DNA from: Bacteroidota bacterium
GTDB lineage: Bacteria > Bacteroidota > Ignavibacteria > Tepidaquicellales > Tepidaquicellaceae
Length of the DNA: 64,000 nucleotides
Direction: 5' to 3'
Assembly (NCBI GenBank): GCA_018266895.1
Contig: JAFDZQ010000023.1
Coordinates: forward strand, 1 to 64,000
A program made the translations under genes and the position numbers. Of this stretch, positions 47,607 through 55,786 are shown in pieces. The notes below the pieces were generated by a model. It was not told where the DNA came from. It saw only the letters and a program-made list of their open reading frames with translations, and made no database searches. Positions within the stretch are counted from its first letter, which is position 1; each line of letters starts with the position of its first letter.

Positions 47607-48608
47607 ATGAAAATTAATAATTTTCAAATGCCTGAATCAATTGCTAAAGATGAATCTACTTATACTGATACTTTTGGAAGGTTCATTGTACAACCTTTGG
47701 AAAGAGGTTACGGTGTAACATTAGGAAACTCAATAAGAAGAGTGCTTATTTCTTCTCTTCCCGGAAGCGCCATAATTGCCATAAAAGTAAACGACGCTCC
47801 GCACGAATTTACTACGCTTAAAGGCGTAGTCGAGGATCTGTCAGAGATTATTCTTAATCTCAAAGAAGTCAGATTTAAAGATCTTACAAATAAATCAACA
47901 AAGATAGAGCTTAATTTAAAAGGTCCTTACAAATTTACAGCTCATGATATTCAGAAAAGCACTGCTGATTTTGAAATTTTAAATCCGGATAAATATATTG
48001 CTACACTTAACAAGGATGCAAATCTGAATATTGAACTCAGAATGGGAACCGGTGTCGGATATGTGCCGTCAGAGGACAACAAACAGGCAAATCTGCCGAT
48101 GGAATTTATTTATATGGATTCGATTTTTTCTCCGATAAGAATTGCAAATTATACTATAGAAAATACCAGAGTAGGCAAAAGAACCGATTATGAAAAATTA
48201 ATACTGGACATCACGACTGACGGATCAATTAATCCGGAAGATGCGCTTGTGTATGCAGCCAGAATTCTTCAGGAACATAATCAGCTGTTCTTAAATCTGA
48301 ATCCGGCGCAGGTAGAAAAGAAAGAAGAGCCGGTTAAATCGGAAAAAGACGAAGAGCATGAGATGATTAAGAAAATTTTACTAATGCCGGTTGATGAGCT
48401 TGATCTTTCAGTAAGATCACAGAATTGCTTAAGATCCGCGAATATAAAAACTATCGCTGATCTTGTAAGTAAAAATGAAGGTGAAATGCTTCATTACAGA
48501 AATTTCGGAAGAAAGTCACTTGCTGAATTAGGTGAATTGATTGAGAATTTTAATCTGAATTTCGGAATGGATGTTGATAAATACTTAAAAGAGGAACCGG
48601 TGAATTAA
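47607..48608 (+). CDS. rpoA: RNA polymerase alpha subunit
   Basis: RpoA dimerises to start polymerase assembly. The N-terminal domain contains G-Y-G-V-T-L-G-N-S-I-R-R-V-L-I-S-S-L-P-G. A charged linker (residues about 232-250) leads to the C-terminal domain with E-L-D-L-S-V-R-S-Q-N-C-L and N-F-G-R-K-S-L-A-E-L. Length 333 residues. Confidence 0.97.
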   Translation: MKINNFQMPESIAKDESTYTDTFGRFIVQPLERGYGVTLGNSIRRVLISSLPGSAIIAIKVNDAPHEFTTLKGVVEDLSEIILNLKEVRFKDLTNKSTKIELNLKGPYKFTAHDIQKSTADFEILNPDKYIATLNKDANLNIELRMGTGVGYVPSEDNKQANLPMEFIYMDSIFSPIRIANYTIENTRVGKRTDYEKLILDITTDGSINPEDALVYAARILQEHNQLFLNLNPAQVEKKEEPVKSEKDEEHEMIKKILLMPVDELDLSVRSQNCLRSANIKTIADLVSKNEGEMLHYRNFGRKSLAELGELIENFNLNFGMDVDKYLKEEPVN

Positions 48609-48650
48609 TTTCAATTCACAGAATTTTATAAAAGTTTATTTCAGAAAATC

Positions 48651-49229
48651 ATGGTACACAGAAAAAAAGGCAGAAAACTTAAAAGAACAGCAAGTCACAG
48701 AAGCGCTCTACTTTCTAATCTATCCATTTCACTGATACTTCATAAGAGGATAGAGACTACTGAAGCAAAAGCAAAAGAGCTCAGAAGATTTATCGAACCG
48801 CTGGTATCGAAAGCCAGGAAAGCTTTGAAATTCAAAGATTCAGCTCCCGAAAAAGGCATTCACCTGAGAAGGGAAGCGAGAAAATTTCTGCAAAGCAAAG
48901 AAGCGCTGAGTATATTATTTGATGAAATTGGAGCAAAGGTGGGAGACAGACCGGGCGGATTTACCAGGGTTCTGAAAAAAGGAAACAGATGGGGAGACGG
49001 AGCAAGAACAGCTATTATTGAGTTTGTGGATTATAATTATGTAGCGAAGAAAGAAGCTGAACAAAAGGAAAAAGATGAAAAGGCAGGAACAGCGGATAAA
49101 AACGCAAAAGTAAAAGCAAAAGAAACTGAAAAGAAACCAAAGAAAGTATCTGCAAAAACTAAGGTAAAAGATTCCGCTGATAAAGAAAAAAAACCTAAGA
49201 CAAAAAAGAAAAAAGAAGCTAGCAAATAA
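48651..49229 (+). CDS. rplQ: 50S ribosomal protein L17 with long basic tail
   Basis: L17 sits near the tunnel exit. Residues 1-127 are the ordinary domain (M-V-H-R-K-K-G-R-K-L-K-R and R-A-x-H-R-x-A-L-L). A further 65 residues rich in Lys, Glu and Ala follow; the family is usually about 120-130 residues. It is the last ribosomal gene of the cluster. Confidence 0.95.
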   Translation: MVHRKKGRKLKRTASHRSALLSNLSISLILHKRIETTEAKAKELRRFIEPLVSKARKALKFKDSAPEKGIHLRREARKFLQSKEALSILFDEIGAKVGDRPGGFTRVLKKGNRWGDGARTAIIEFVDYNYVAKKEAEQKEKDEKAGTADKNAKVKAKETEKKPKKVSAKTKVKDSADKEKKPKTKKKKEASK

Positions 49230-49240
49230 TACTTTTAAAT

Positions 49241-49300
49241 AAATCCTTAACTTTATTGAAATTTTGAAATAAAATTTGAATCAGAGGTTAAGGATTTTTC
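49241..49300 (+). terminator. Terminator after the ribosomal cluster
   Basis: An 11-bp arm at 49241-49251 pairs with 49287-49297 around a 35-nt loop that can form a small inner hairpin (ATTTT/AAAAT), followed by a T-run. It ends the operon after rplQ. Confidence 0.8.
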
Positions 49301-49324
49301 ATTTAAATTAATCTGGAGAAAATT

Positions 49325-49909
49325 ATGAAAATAGTATCTGCCGAATTTATTAAAAGTATTTTTGATCTCAGGGCATTGCCAAATTCCGTACTTGCGGAAT
49401 TTGTTTTTGTAGGAAGATCAAATGTAGGAAAATCCTCTCTGATAAATTCAATCTGTACAAAAAAGAAACTCGCTAAAATAGGATCAGTGCCGGGAAAAAC
49501 CAGGCAGCTGAATTATTTCCTTATTAATGAAAAGTTTTATCTTGTTGATTTACCCGGTTACGGTTATGCTAAAGTTCCGGAACAGATAAGGGCAGGCTGG
49601 AGAAAACTTGTGGAAGACTATATCAGCGAAAGACAGAATGTAAAATTAGTATTCGTACTGATCGATTCAAGACATGAGCCTACATATCTGGATGAATTAA
49701 TGGTGAGCTGGCTGGAATATTACGAAATTCCTTTTGCAGTCATTCTTACAAAGTCCGATAAAATCTCATCCAATAAAATGCAGAAGCAGATATACAGGGC
49801 TTCCAAGATCGTAAATAACGAAGATCTCTGCATTGATTATATACCTTTCTCAACTGTAAACGGTGAAGGTAAAAATGAAGTCCTTAAACTGATAGAAGAC
49901 TATCTTTAA
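49325..49909 (+). CDS. engB: Ribosome-biogenesis GTPase YihA/YsxC
   Basis: An essential GTPase in many bacteria that acts late in 50S assembly. G1 is V-G-R-S-N-V-G-K-S-S, and P-G-K-T-R-Q-L-N carries the G2 threonine. G3 is D-L-P-G-Y-G-Y-A and G4 T-K-S-D. The 194-residue length is typical. It lies behind a terminator from the ribosomal operon. Confidence 0.95.
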   Translation: MKIVSAEFIKSIFDLRALPNSVLAEFVFVGRSNVGKSSLINSICTKKKLAKIGSVPGKTRQLNYFLINEKFYLVDLPGYGYAKVPEQIRAGWRKLVEDYISERQNVKLVFVLIDSRHEPTYLDELMVSWLEYYEIPFAVILTKSDKISSNKMQKQIYRASKIVNNEDLCIDYIPFSTVNGEGKNEVLKLIEDYL

Positions 49910-50020
49910 CATTTATTAAGGAATTTTATTTTACTTCGCTTAATTTCATGTTTTTAAAAGGAGATTTTTTTCCCCTCGAAAGCATTTCTTTAAATTATTG
50001 CATTATTTCACTAATATTAA

Positions 50021-50941
50021 TTGAGAAAGATTTTGAAAAAGATATTAATAGCAGATGAAATTGATTTAAGCGGAATCTCAAAACTGTCCGGAAATAAATT
50101 TTCCGTGAAGTCACATTTCGGAATTACAAACGAAGAAATTCTTAAAACTTATAACAGCTTCGATGTTCTTGTAATAAGGAGTATAAGAAAATTAAACAAG
50201 GAATTTCTGTCAAAAGCCGGTTTCAGTCTAATTGCCACTTGTTCAAAAGGAACTGATCATATAGATGTATCCTTTGCTGAAAGTAAAGGAATAAAAGTAA
50301 TAAATGCAGATGATTCCAACAATATTTCAGCAGCCGAACATACACTGGCAATGATACTTTCAATATTTAAAAAAATAAACTATTCGGATAAATTAGTAAG
50401 ACAGAACAATTTTTCATTTTACGGATACGAAAGAAATGAAGTATACGGCAAGAGTATAGGTATTATCGGTTTTGGGAAAGTGGGCAGCTATGCAGGCAAA
50501 TTGTGCAGGGCATTCGGAATGAAAATTTATGCAAATGATACAGATGCTGAAGTCAGGTTAAAAAATAAAGATTTCGAATTCAGAAGTTTAAATTTTATTT
50601 TAAAAAACTGCGATATAATTACATTGCACATTCCGTTGAATAAAAAAAATTATAAATTTCTTTCTGAAGAAAAAATTAAACTGATCGGAAGCAATGCAGT
50701 TTTTATAAATACATCAAGAGGTGATGTTGTCGATGAAGAAAAATTATATACAGCTCTGAAAAACAATAAAATTAAATATGCAGGACTGGATGTGTTTTGC
50801 AATGAGCCGAATGTTTTCAGGGGTTTCGCGGGATTAGAAAATGTCTTGCTTACAAATCATATAGCGGGAAAAACGGCCGAAAGCAGGAAAAGAATTTCCC
50901 TGAATATTTTCGCTAATATTAAAAACACATTCGGCAAATAA
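50021..50941 (+). CDS. D-isomer-specific 2-hydroxyacid dehydrogenase
   Basis: A 306-residue NAD-dependent dehydrogenase. The NAD loop is G-F-G-K-V-G; catalytic Arg is in N-T-S-R-G-D, Glu in C-N-E-P, and His in T-N-H-I-A-G. It resembles the catalytic part of 3-phosphoglycerate or erythronate-4-phosphate dehydrogenase (SerA/PdxB type) but lacks an ACT or PdxB C-terminal domain. The exact substrate is undetermined. The start is TTG; the second in-frame TTG at 50033 is also possible. Confidence 0.82.
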   Translation: MRKILKKILIADEIDLSGISKLSGNKFSVKSHFGITNEEILKTYNSFDVLVIRSIRKLNKEFLSKAGFSLIATCSKGTDHIDVSFAESKGIKVINADDSNNISAAEHTLAMILSIFKKINYSDKLVRQNNFSFYGYERNEVYGKSIGIIGFGKVGSYAGKLCRAFGMKIYANDTDAEVRLKNKDFEFRSLNFILKNCDIITLHIPLNKKNYKFLSEEKIKLIGSNAVFINTSRGDVVDEEKLYTALKNNKIKYAGLDVFCNEPNVFRGFAGLENVLLTNHIAGKTAESRKRISLNIFANIKNTFGK

Positions 50942-51011
50942 AAAATATCAGATTGAAATAAAACTTTAAAACATTTTCAGGAAAAATGAATTCTAATTAC
51001 GAAAATCTATA

Positions 51012-51040
51012 TTGACAAGTTACAACATTAGTAGTATATT
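51012..51040 (+). promoter_or_regulatory. Strong sigma70-like promoter for the BNR-repeat gene
   Basis: TTGACA (51012-51017), a 17-bp spacer and TATATT (51035-51040) form a near-consensus promoter. Transcription would start near 51047, giving a leader of about 75 nt before the ATG at 51123. The TTG of the -35 box would otherwise be misread as a start codon. Confidence 0.72.
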
Positions 51041-51122
51041 TATCAAAAATATTTCGGAAATAAATAAGTTTAAGAACTATAAACATAAAATTAATTTAAA
51101 ACCAAACATAAAGGAGAAAAAA

Positions 51123-52781
51123 ATGTTCAAAAAATTTTCAGCATTGTTATTATTGGTTCTGCTATCAGTGAGTGTTTCCAAAGCTCAGGATCCGGGACCT
51201 CCTGCAACACTCGGACCTGGAGAATCATACACCGGCTTATGGTCAGTATCTTATGACTATCAGACAAACGGAAGCGTAAGATATTTAGTACAGGATCCTA
51301 CAAATAAATCCAAATGGTGCGCAATCTTAATGTCACAGCCTGATTCATCAACAGCAGCAGGAGCAGGAAGACATATTTACTATTCTTACAGCGATGACAA
51401 CGGAGCTACATGGTCATCTGACGTTCTTGACGGTGTAAACAATCAGGGATTTCCTTGTCTTACATTATCTAACGGACTTCCGGTAATTGCAAGACACCAG
51501 TCAGCAACAGTTGGTACACTTGTATCAAAAGACGCTTCATTCGGAGCTTTTGGTTTTTCTAATGTTCCAGGAGTACCTGTGAATCTTACAGGAAATCTTC
51601 CTATCTGGCCGCATATCTCAGGAACAGCAAACGGTAACCTTGTATTAGTTGCAGCTCCTAATAATACCGGCGCATTTAACGGATGGAGAACTACTTACAA
51701 CGGTTCAGGCTGGTCACCTTATGTTGATTTAACCACAATCAGCGGTCCTTCAGGAAACTTTGATGTTGCAGCAAACGGAAACGGAAAAGTCTGTATTATT
51801 GGTACTGATTATAATTCCAATTCAAACGCAATGAGTCTTTTTTCTTCAAATGATAACGGATTAACTTTTGACAACGGCACTGTAATTTTTAATTATGTTA
51901 TTGACGGAACAGACACTTTATTCGCAAATATTGCCGGCGGATACCAGGCGACTTATATAGGTGATGAACCTCACGTCGTATTTGCAGCTTACAACGCCAC
52001 AGCAACCGTATTTCCGAATGCGAATACAAATGAATATGTAAAACCAAGAATTTATCATTGGTCACAATCAACAGGACTGAAGTTAGTTGCAAGTAAATCA
52101 AACATTCCACAGTTAACTGATACGATCACACAGATTCTGATGGTGCCTCTTACACAGCCAACAGTTACACGTTTAGGAAATGGAAATTTAGTCTGTGCTT
52201 TTACGGCATTTTTAAGAAATAACGTACAGACAGTTGATAACGGAGATCAGGTTAACGCAGGGGAAATATTTACATCAGTTTCTACTAACGGCGGTTCAAC
52301 ATGGTCAACACCTGTTAATCAGACAAATACTCCATCGGTAGAAGAGAAACATCCTTCATTTGCGCAGACTACTTCAGACAGTTTAAGACTGTATTACATC
52401 AGAGACATGAAAGCAGGCGGATGGGTAAATGTACCTGACTGGGGTAAGGCTCCGGTTTATGGTATTTTCAAGAAAGCAGCTATCACAGTTGGAATTAAAG
52501 AGAATGTTTCAATTGCTAAAAGCTATGAATTGTTCCAGAACTATCCAAATCCTTTCAATCCTACGACAACAATCAGCTATTTTGTACAAAAAACAGGAAT
52601 AGTAACATTAAAAGTGTATGATGCATTAGGAAGGGAAGTTGCTTCACTTGTTAATGAAGTTCAGTCACAAGGTCCAAAAGAAGTTACATTCATCGGAGAT
52701 AAACTGTCAAGCGGAATTTATTATTATTCAATTTCCGCAGGAGATTTCAAAGATACAAAGAAAATGATGTTGATTAAGTAA
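51123..52781 (+). CDS. Secreted BNR/sialidase-like protein with T9SS sorting domain
   Basis: A 552-residue exported protein. A signal peptide opens it (F-K-K-F-S-A-L-L-L-L-V-L-L, cut near S-K-A-Q). Asp-box repeats S-D-D-N-G-A-T-W, S-N-D-N-G-L-T-F and S-T-N-G-G-S-T-W indicate a sialidase-type beta propeller. The C-terminus has the T9SS type A sorting motif Y-P-N-P-F-N-P, then G-I-Y-Y-Y-S and a basic end. The ATG at 51123 follows an AAGGAG site and begins the signal peptide. A sialidase role is not proven; the Arg triad cannot be assigned. Confidence 0.78.
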   Translation: MFKKFSALLLLVLLSVSVSKAQDPGPPATLGPGESYTGLWSVSYDYQTNGSVRYLVQDPTNKSKWCAILMSQPDSSTAAGAGRHIYYSYSDDNGATWSSDVLDGVNNQGFPCLTLSNGLPVIARHQSATVGTLVSKDASFGAFGFSNVPGVPVNLTGNLPIWPHISGTANGNLVLVAAPNNTGAFNGWRTTYNGSGWSPYVDLTTISGPSGNFDVAANGNGKVCIIGTDYNSNSNAMSLFSSNDNGLTFDNGTVIFNYVIDGTDTLFANIAGGYQATYIGDEPHVVFAAYNATATVFPNANTNEYVKPRIYHWSQSTGLKLVASKSNIPQLTDTITQILMVPLTQPTVTRLGNGNLVCAFTAFLRNNVQTVDNGDQVNAGEIFTSVSTNGGSTWSTPVNQTNTPSVEEKHPSFAQTTSDSLRLYYIRDMKAGGWVNVPDWGKAPVYGIFKKAAITVGIKENVSIAKSYELFQNYPNPFNPTTTISYFVQKTGIVTLKVYDALGREVASLVNEVQSQGPKEVTFIGDKLSSGIYYYSISAGDFKDTKKMMLIK

Positions 52782-52813
52782 TATATACTTGTCTAAACAT
52801 ATTTAAATAATAC

Positions 52814-52858
52814 AACCCTCATGATTGTCAAGAGATTGACAGATTGTGAGGGTTTTTT
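52814..52858 (+). terminator. Intrinsic terminator after the BNR gene
   Basis: AACCCTCA (52814-52821) pairs with TGAGGGTT (52847-52854), with an inner stem TGTCAA/TTGACA stacked inside, and a T-run follows. It separates the BNR gene from the TonB-dependent receptor gene. Confidence 0.88.
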
Positions 52859-52879
52859 AAAAATATAAATTTAAGGTCT

Positions 52880-55759
52880 ATGAAAAAGTTTATACAAAAT
52901 TTTAGCTGCATTGCTATTTTAGCATTGGTAGCGATATCAATTACAAACTCGGGTATTTATTCCCAGACGACCGGAAGTATTACCGGAACAGTAATTGATT
53001 CAAAAGATAAGCTTCCCTTAGTAGGAGCCGTTGTTCAGGTCGTAGGCTCAAGCAGAGGTTCTGTTACAGACGATAACGGGGAATATTTAATTATCAATGT
53101 AGATGTCGGTACTTATGAATTAGAGGCATCATACATAGGATATACAGCACAGAAACAATCAGGTGTCAGAGTTTCTGTTGACACGAAAACAAAAGTAAAT
53201 TTTGAATTAAGTGCAACAGGAAATGAAATCAAGACTGATGTGATAGTCATTCAGGCAGAAAGAAAAGGAATTGATGTTGAACAGAGCGGAAGACTTGTAG
53301 GGCAGGAACAAATTGAAAACTCAGGAATCAGGGGAATTCAGAATCTTGCTGCAGTTACAGCAGGGGTTGTTACGGATGAAAGAGGATCAAATATCAATAT
53401 CAGAGGCGGAAGAAAGTCTACGAACTCGATCATTGTAGACGGAGTTTCCACAACAAATCCTGTTGACGGTACATCTACAGCATTTGTACCTAATAGTTTA
53501 TTACAAGAGCTTGCAGTATTGACAGGCGGATTCGGTGCAGAATATGGTAACGCATTGGATGGAGTCATCAATGTTACTACAAAGAGCGGATCTGACAGAT
53601 ATTCGGGATCTATAGAAGGAATAACAGATGCAATTTCAGGTAACTGGATTGATACAAAATCGCAGCAATATAATTTATACAATATCTCAGTCGGCGGTCC
53701 TTTAATTCCGTCAAAAAATCTGAGCAGTGTTATAAATTTCTACGGTGGAGTTGAAAGACAGTTTTTAGGTGTTACAAATCCAAGCTGGATTGCCGATAAG
53801 ATTTTTGAAGACGGCATTATTAAAAATTACAATACGCAATTATGGTCATACAGCGGAAGATTAAATTTTGATTTATCACAGATAAAAAAATCAAAGATAC
53901 CTATTCAATTAAAATTAGGTTATTTAAGAACAGATAAACACGCAAGAAATTTTGTGCAATCGTGGGCTTTGACAAACACAGACAGAGCTCCATTAAATAT
54001 TGTAGAAGATCAGCAGTATTATGCAAGGATAATTCATACAGTATCGTCAAAATTCTTCTATGAATTACAGGGAAATTATTACAAAAACAGTAATATCACG
54101 CAGGATGCATATTTCAAAGATGAATGGTTTAAATATGGTGATACATTATGGAATCCCGGTATAACCGGACAAGGGACAAGACTTGAAGCTGATCCGAATT
54201 ATGCAAATGTATTTGTTAAGAACGGAAGAATATTCAATAGTTACGATAAAAAGGAACTCGAATATTCCGGAGGAAAATTAGATGCATCATATTCGCTTTT
54301 ATCAAAAAAATACGGTGATCATGACATAAAGTTCGGAGGAGAATACAGATACCATACATTAAGAAAAGTAAATTTCGCTCCAATGTCAGTTGCAGCAAAT
54401 TCGATAGTAGGACTTGACACTGCAACCGGCACACCGATTTACCAGGTAAATCCTCAGGACTTATGGTTTGGAAGGAATGTACTTCTGAATTCCTATGGTT
54501 ATGATGTTCGCGATCAGTTCGGAAATCAGATCGTTTCCAATGAAGATATAGAGGCTAAGCATCCTATTGTAGCTGCTCTTTATTTAAGGGATAAAGTTGA
54601 TTTCAGTGATCTGACTGTAAATGCAGGTATCAGAATGGATTACCTTGATGTTAATACTGATGTTTTAAAAGATCCGAAAGTTTTATTATCGAGTACAGGC
54701 GAACTATTGAGCGATGAAGCTTACCAGAAAAGCAAAGGTGAGTTGTATTTCAGCCCGAGATTAGGTTTTTCATTTCCTGTTACAGATAAAACAATATTCG
54801 TAGCACAGTTTGGAAAATTTATTCAGATGCCTCCGTTAGATTTTCTATACATAAACAAGCTTGCATTCAAATACTTCTTTGCAAACTCAGTACAGAACGT
54901 AGCGGAAAATTCAGCTCTTACGCCAGAGAAATTAACTTCTTATGAATTTGGATTTAAACAGGCAGTAGGTGATTATCTGAATATGGGACTTACGGCTTAT
55001 TATAAAGAAACAAAAGACCAGATCGGTGTTACAAGAATTGCCGGTTCAGCCACTGTTCCGTCAGGATACGCATTATATGCCAACACAGACTTCAGTATTT
55101 CAAGAGGTCTGGATTTTTATTTAAGTATGAGAAGAGTTAACAGATTAGCAGTTGATATATCATACACTTTGTTATTTGCTTCGGGAATCGGATCTGATCC
55201 GAACACAAAATTCCAGCTTGCAAACAATCCTGATGCTGAATTACCTAAATTCGCTTTTCCTCAGGACTATGATCAAAGACACACAGGTAACATAAATCTT
55301 GATTACAGATTCGGATCTACAGATGTACCGAAAGGATTCTGGGGTGGAGTGTTGTCTAATCTTGGAATGAATGCATTGTTCAGTTTTAACAGCGGAAGAC
55401 CTTATACAGCAAGGGAATTACCTGTAGGTGCTTTTGTAGATGACGGTCTTGTAAAGTCAACCAAAAATCAGGTTTATACAAACTGGAATTTAAGATTAGA
55501 TGCAAAAATCGACAAGACTATAAAGATAGCAAAGACGAATTTAAACTTTTATGTATACGTCCTGAATTTGTTTAATTCCGAATTAATCAATAAAGTATAC
55601 GGCAGCACTGGACGCCCGGATGATAACGGATATCTTAACACTCCGACAGGCTCAGCTGCATCGCAATTATACAAAGATAATTTCAAAATAAGAATTGCGG
55701 ATATAACAAACTGGGGAACTCCGCGTCAGGTAAGATTTGGTATCAAACTGAGTTTCTAA
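52880..55759 (+). CDS. TonB-dependent outer membrane receptor
   Basis: A 959-residue outer membrane receptor. After a signal peptide there is a carboxypeptidase-regulatory-like domain (G-S-I-T-G-T-V-I-D through D-D-N-G-E-Y, residues about 33-115). The plug (about 130-240) has I-R-G-G-R and the segment V-D-G-V-S, and the beta barrel ends in Phe, as usual. This is the SusC/carboxypeptidase-regulatory type typical of Bacteroidota, but no SusD-like partner is present. The next gene encodes a large secreted protein, which may be its partner or cargo. Confidence 0.85.
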   Translation: MKKFIQNFSCIAILALVAISITNSGIYSQTTGSITGTVIDSKDKLPLVGAVVQVVGSSRGSVTDDNGEYLIINVDVGTYELEASYIGYTAQKQSGVRVSVDTKTKVNFELSATGNEIKTDVIVIQAERKGIDVEQSGRLVGQEQIENSGIRGIQNLAAVTAGVVTDERGSNINIRGGRKSTNSIIVDGVSTTNPVDGTSTAFVPNSLLQELAVLTGGFGAEYGNALDGVINVTTKSGSDRYSGSIEGITDAISGNWIDTKSQQYNLYNISVGGPLIPSKNLSSVINFYGGVERQFLGVTNPSWIADKIFEDGIIKNYNTQLWSYSGRLNFDLSQIKKSKIPIQLKLGYLRTDKHARNFVQSWALTNTDRAPLNIVEDQQYYARIIHTVSSKFFYELQGNYYKNSNITQDAYFKDEWFKYGDTLWNPGITGQGTRLEADPNYANVFVKNGRIFNSYDKKELEYSGGKLDASYSLLSKKYGDHDIKFGGEYRYHTLRKVNFAPMSVAANSIVGLDTATGTPIYQVNPQDLWFGRNVLLNSYGYDVRDQFGNQIVSNEDIEAKHPIVAALYLRDKVDFSDLTVNAGIRMDYLDVNTDVLKDPKVLLSSTGELLSDEAYQKSKGELYFSPRLGFSFPVTDKTIFVAQFGKFIQMPPLDFLYINKLAFKYFFANSVQNVAENSALTPEKLTSYEFGFKQAVGDYLNMGLTAYYKETKDQIGVTRIAGSATVPSGYALYANTDFSISRGLDFYLSMRRVNRLAVDISYTLLFASGIGSDPNTKFQLANNPDAELPKFAFPQDYDQRHTGNINLDYRFGSTDVPKGFWGGVLSNLGMNALFSFNSGRPYTARELPVGAFVDDGLVKSTKNQVYTNWNLRLDAKIDKTIKIAKTNLNFYVYVLNLFNSELINKVYGSTGRPDDNGYLNTPTGSAASQLYKDNFKIRIADITNWGTPRQVRFGIKLSF

Positions 55760-55786
55760 AATTTATAAATTCAAAACTTAACGAAT

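Noticed and set aside
51012-51122. Upstream TTG start for the BNR gene
   Set aside because: The TTG is the first part of the -35 box, and the ATG at 51123 has a ribosome-binding site and a signal peptide.
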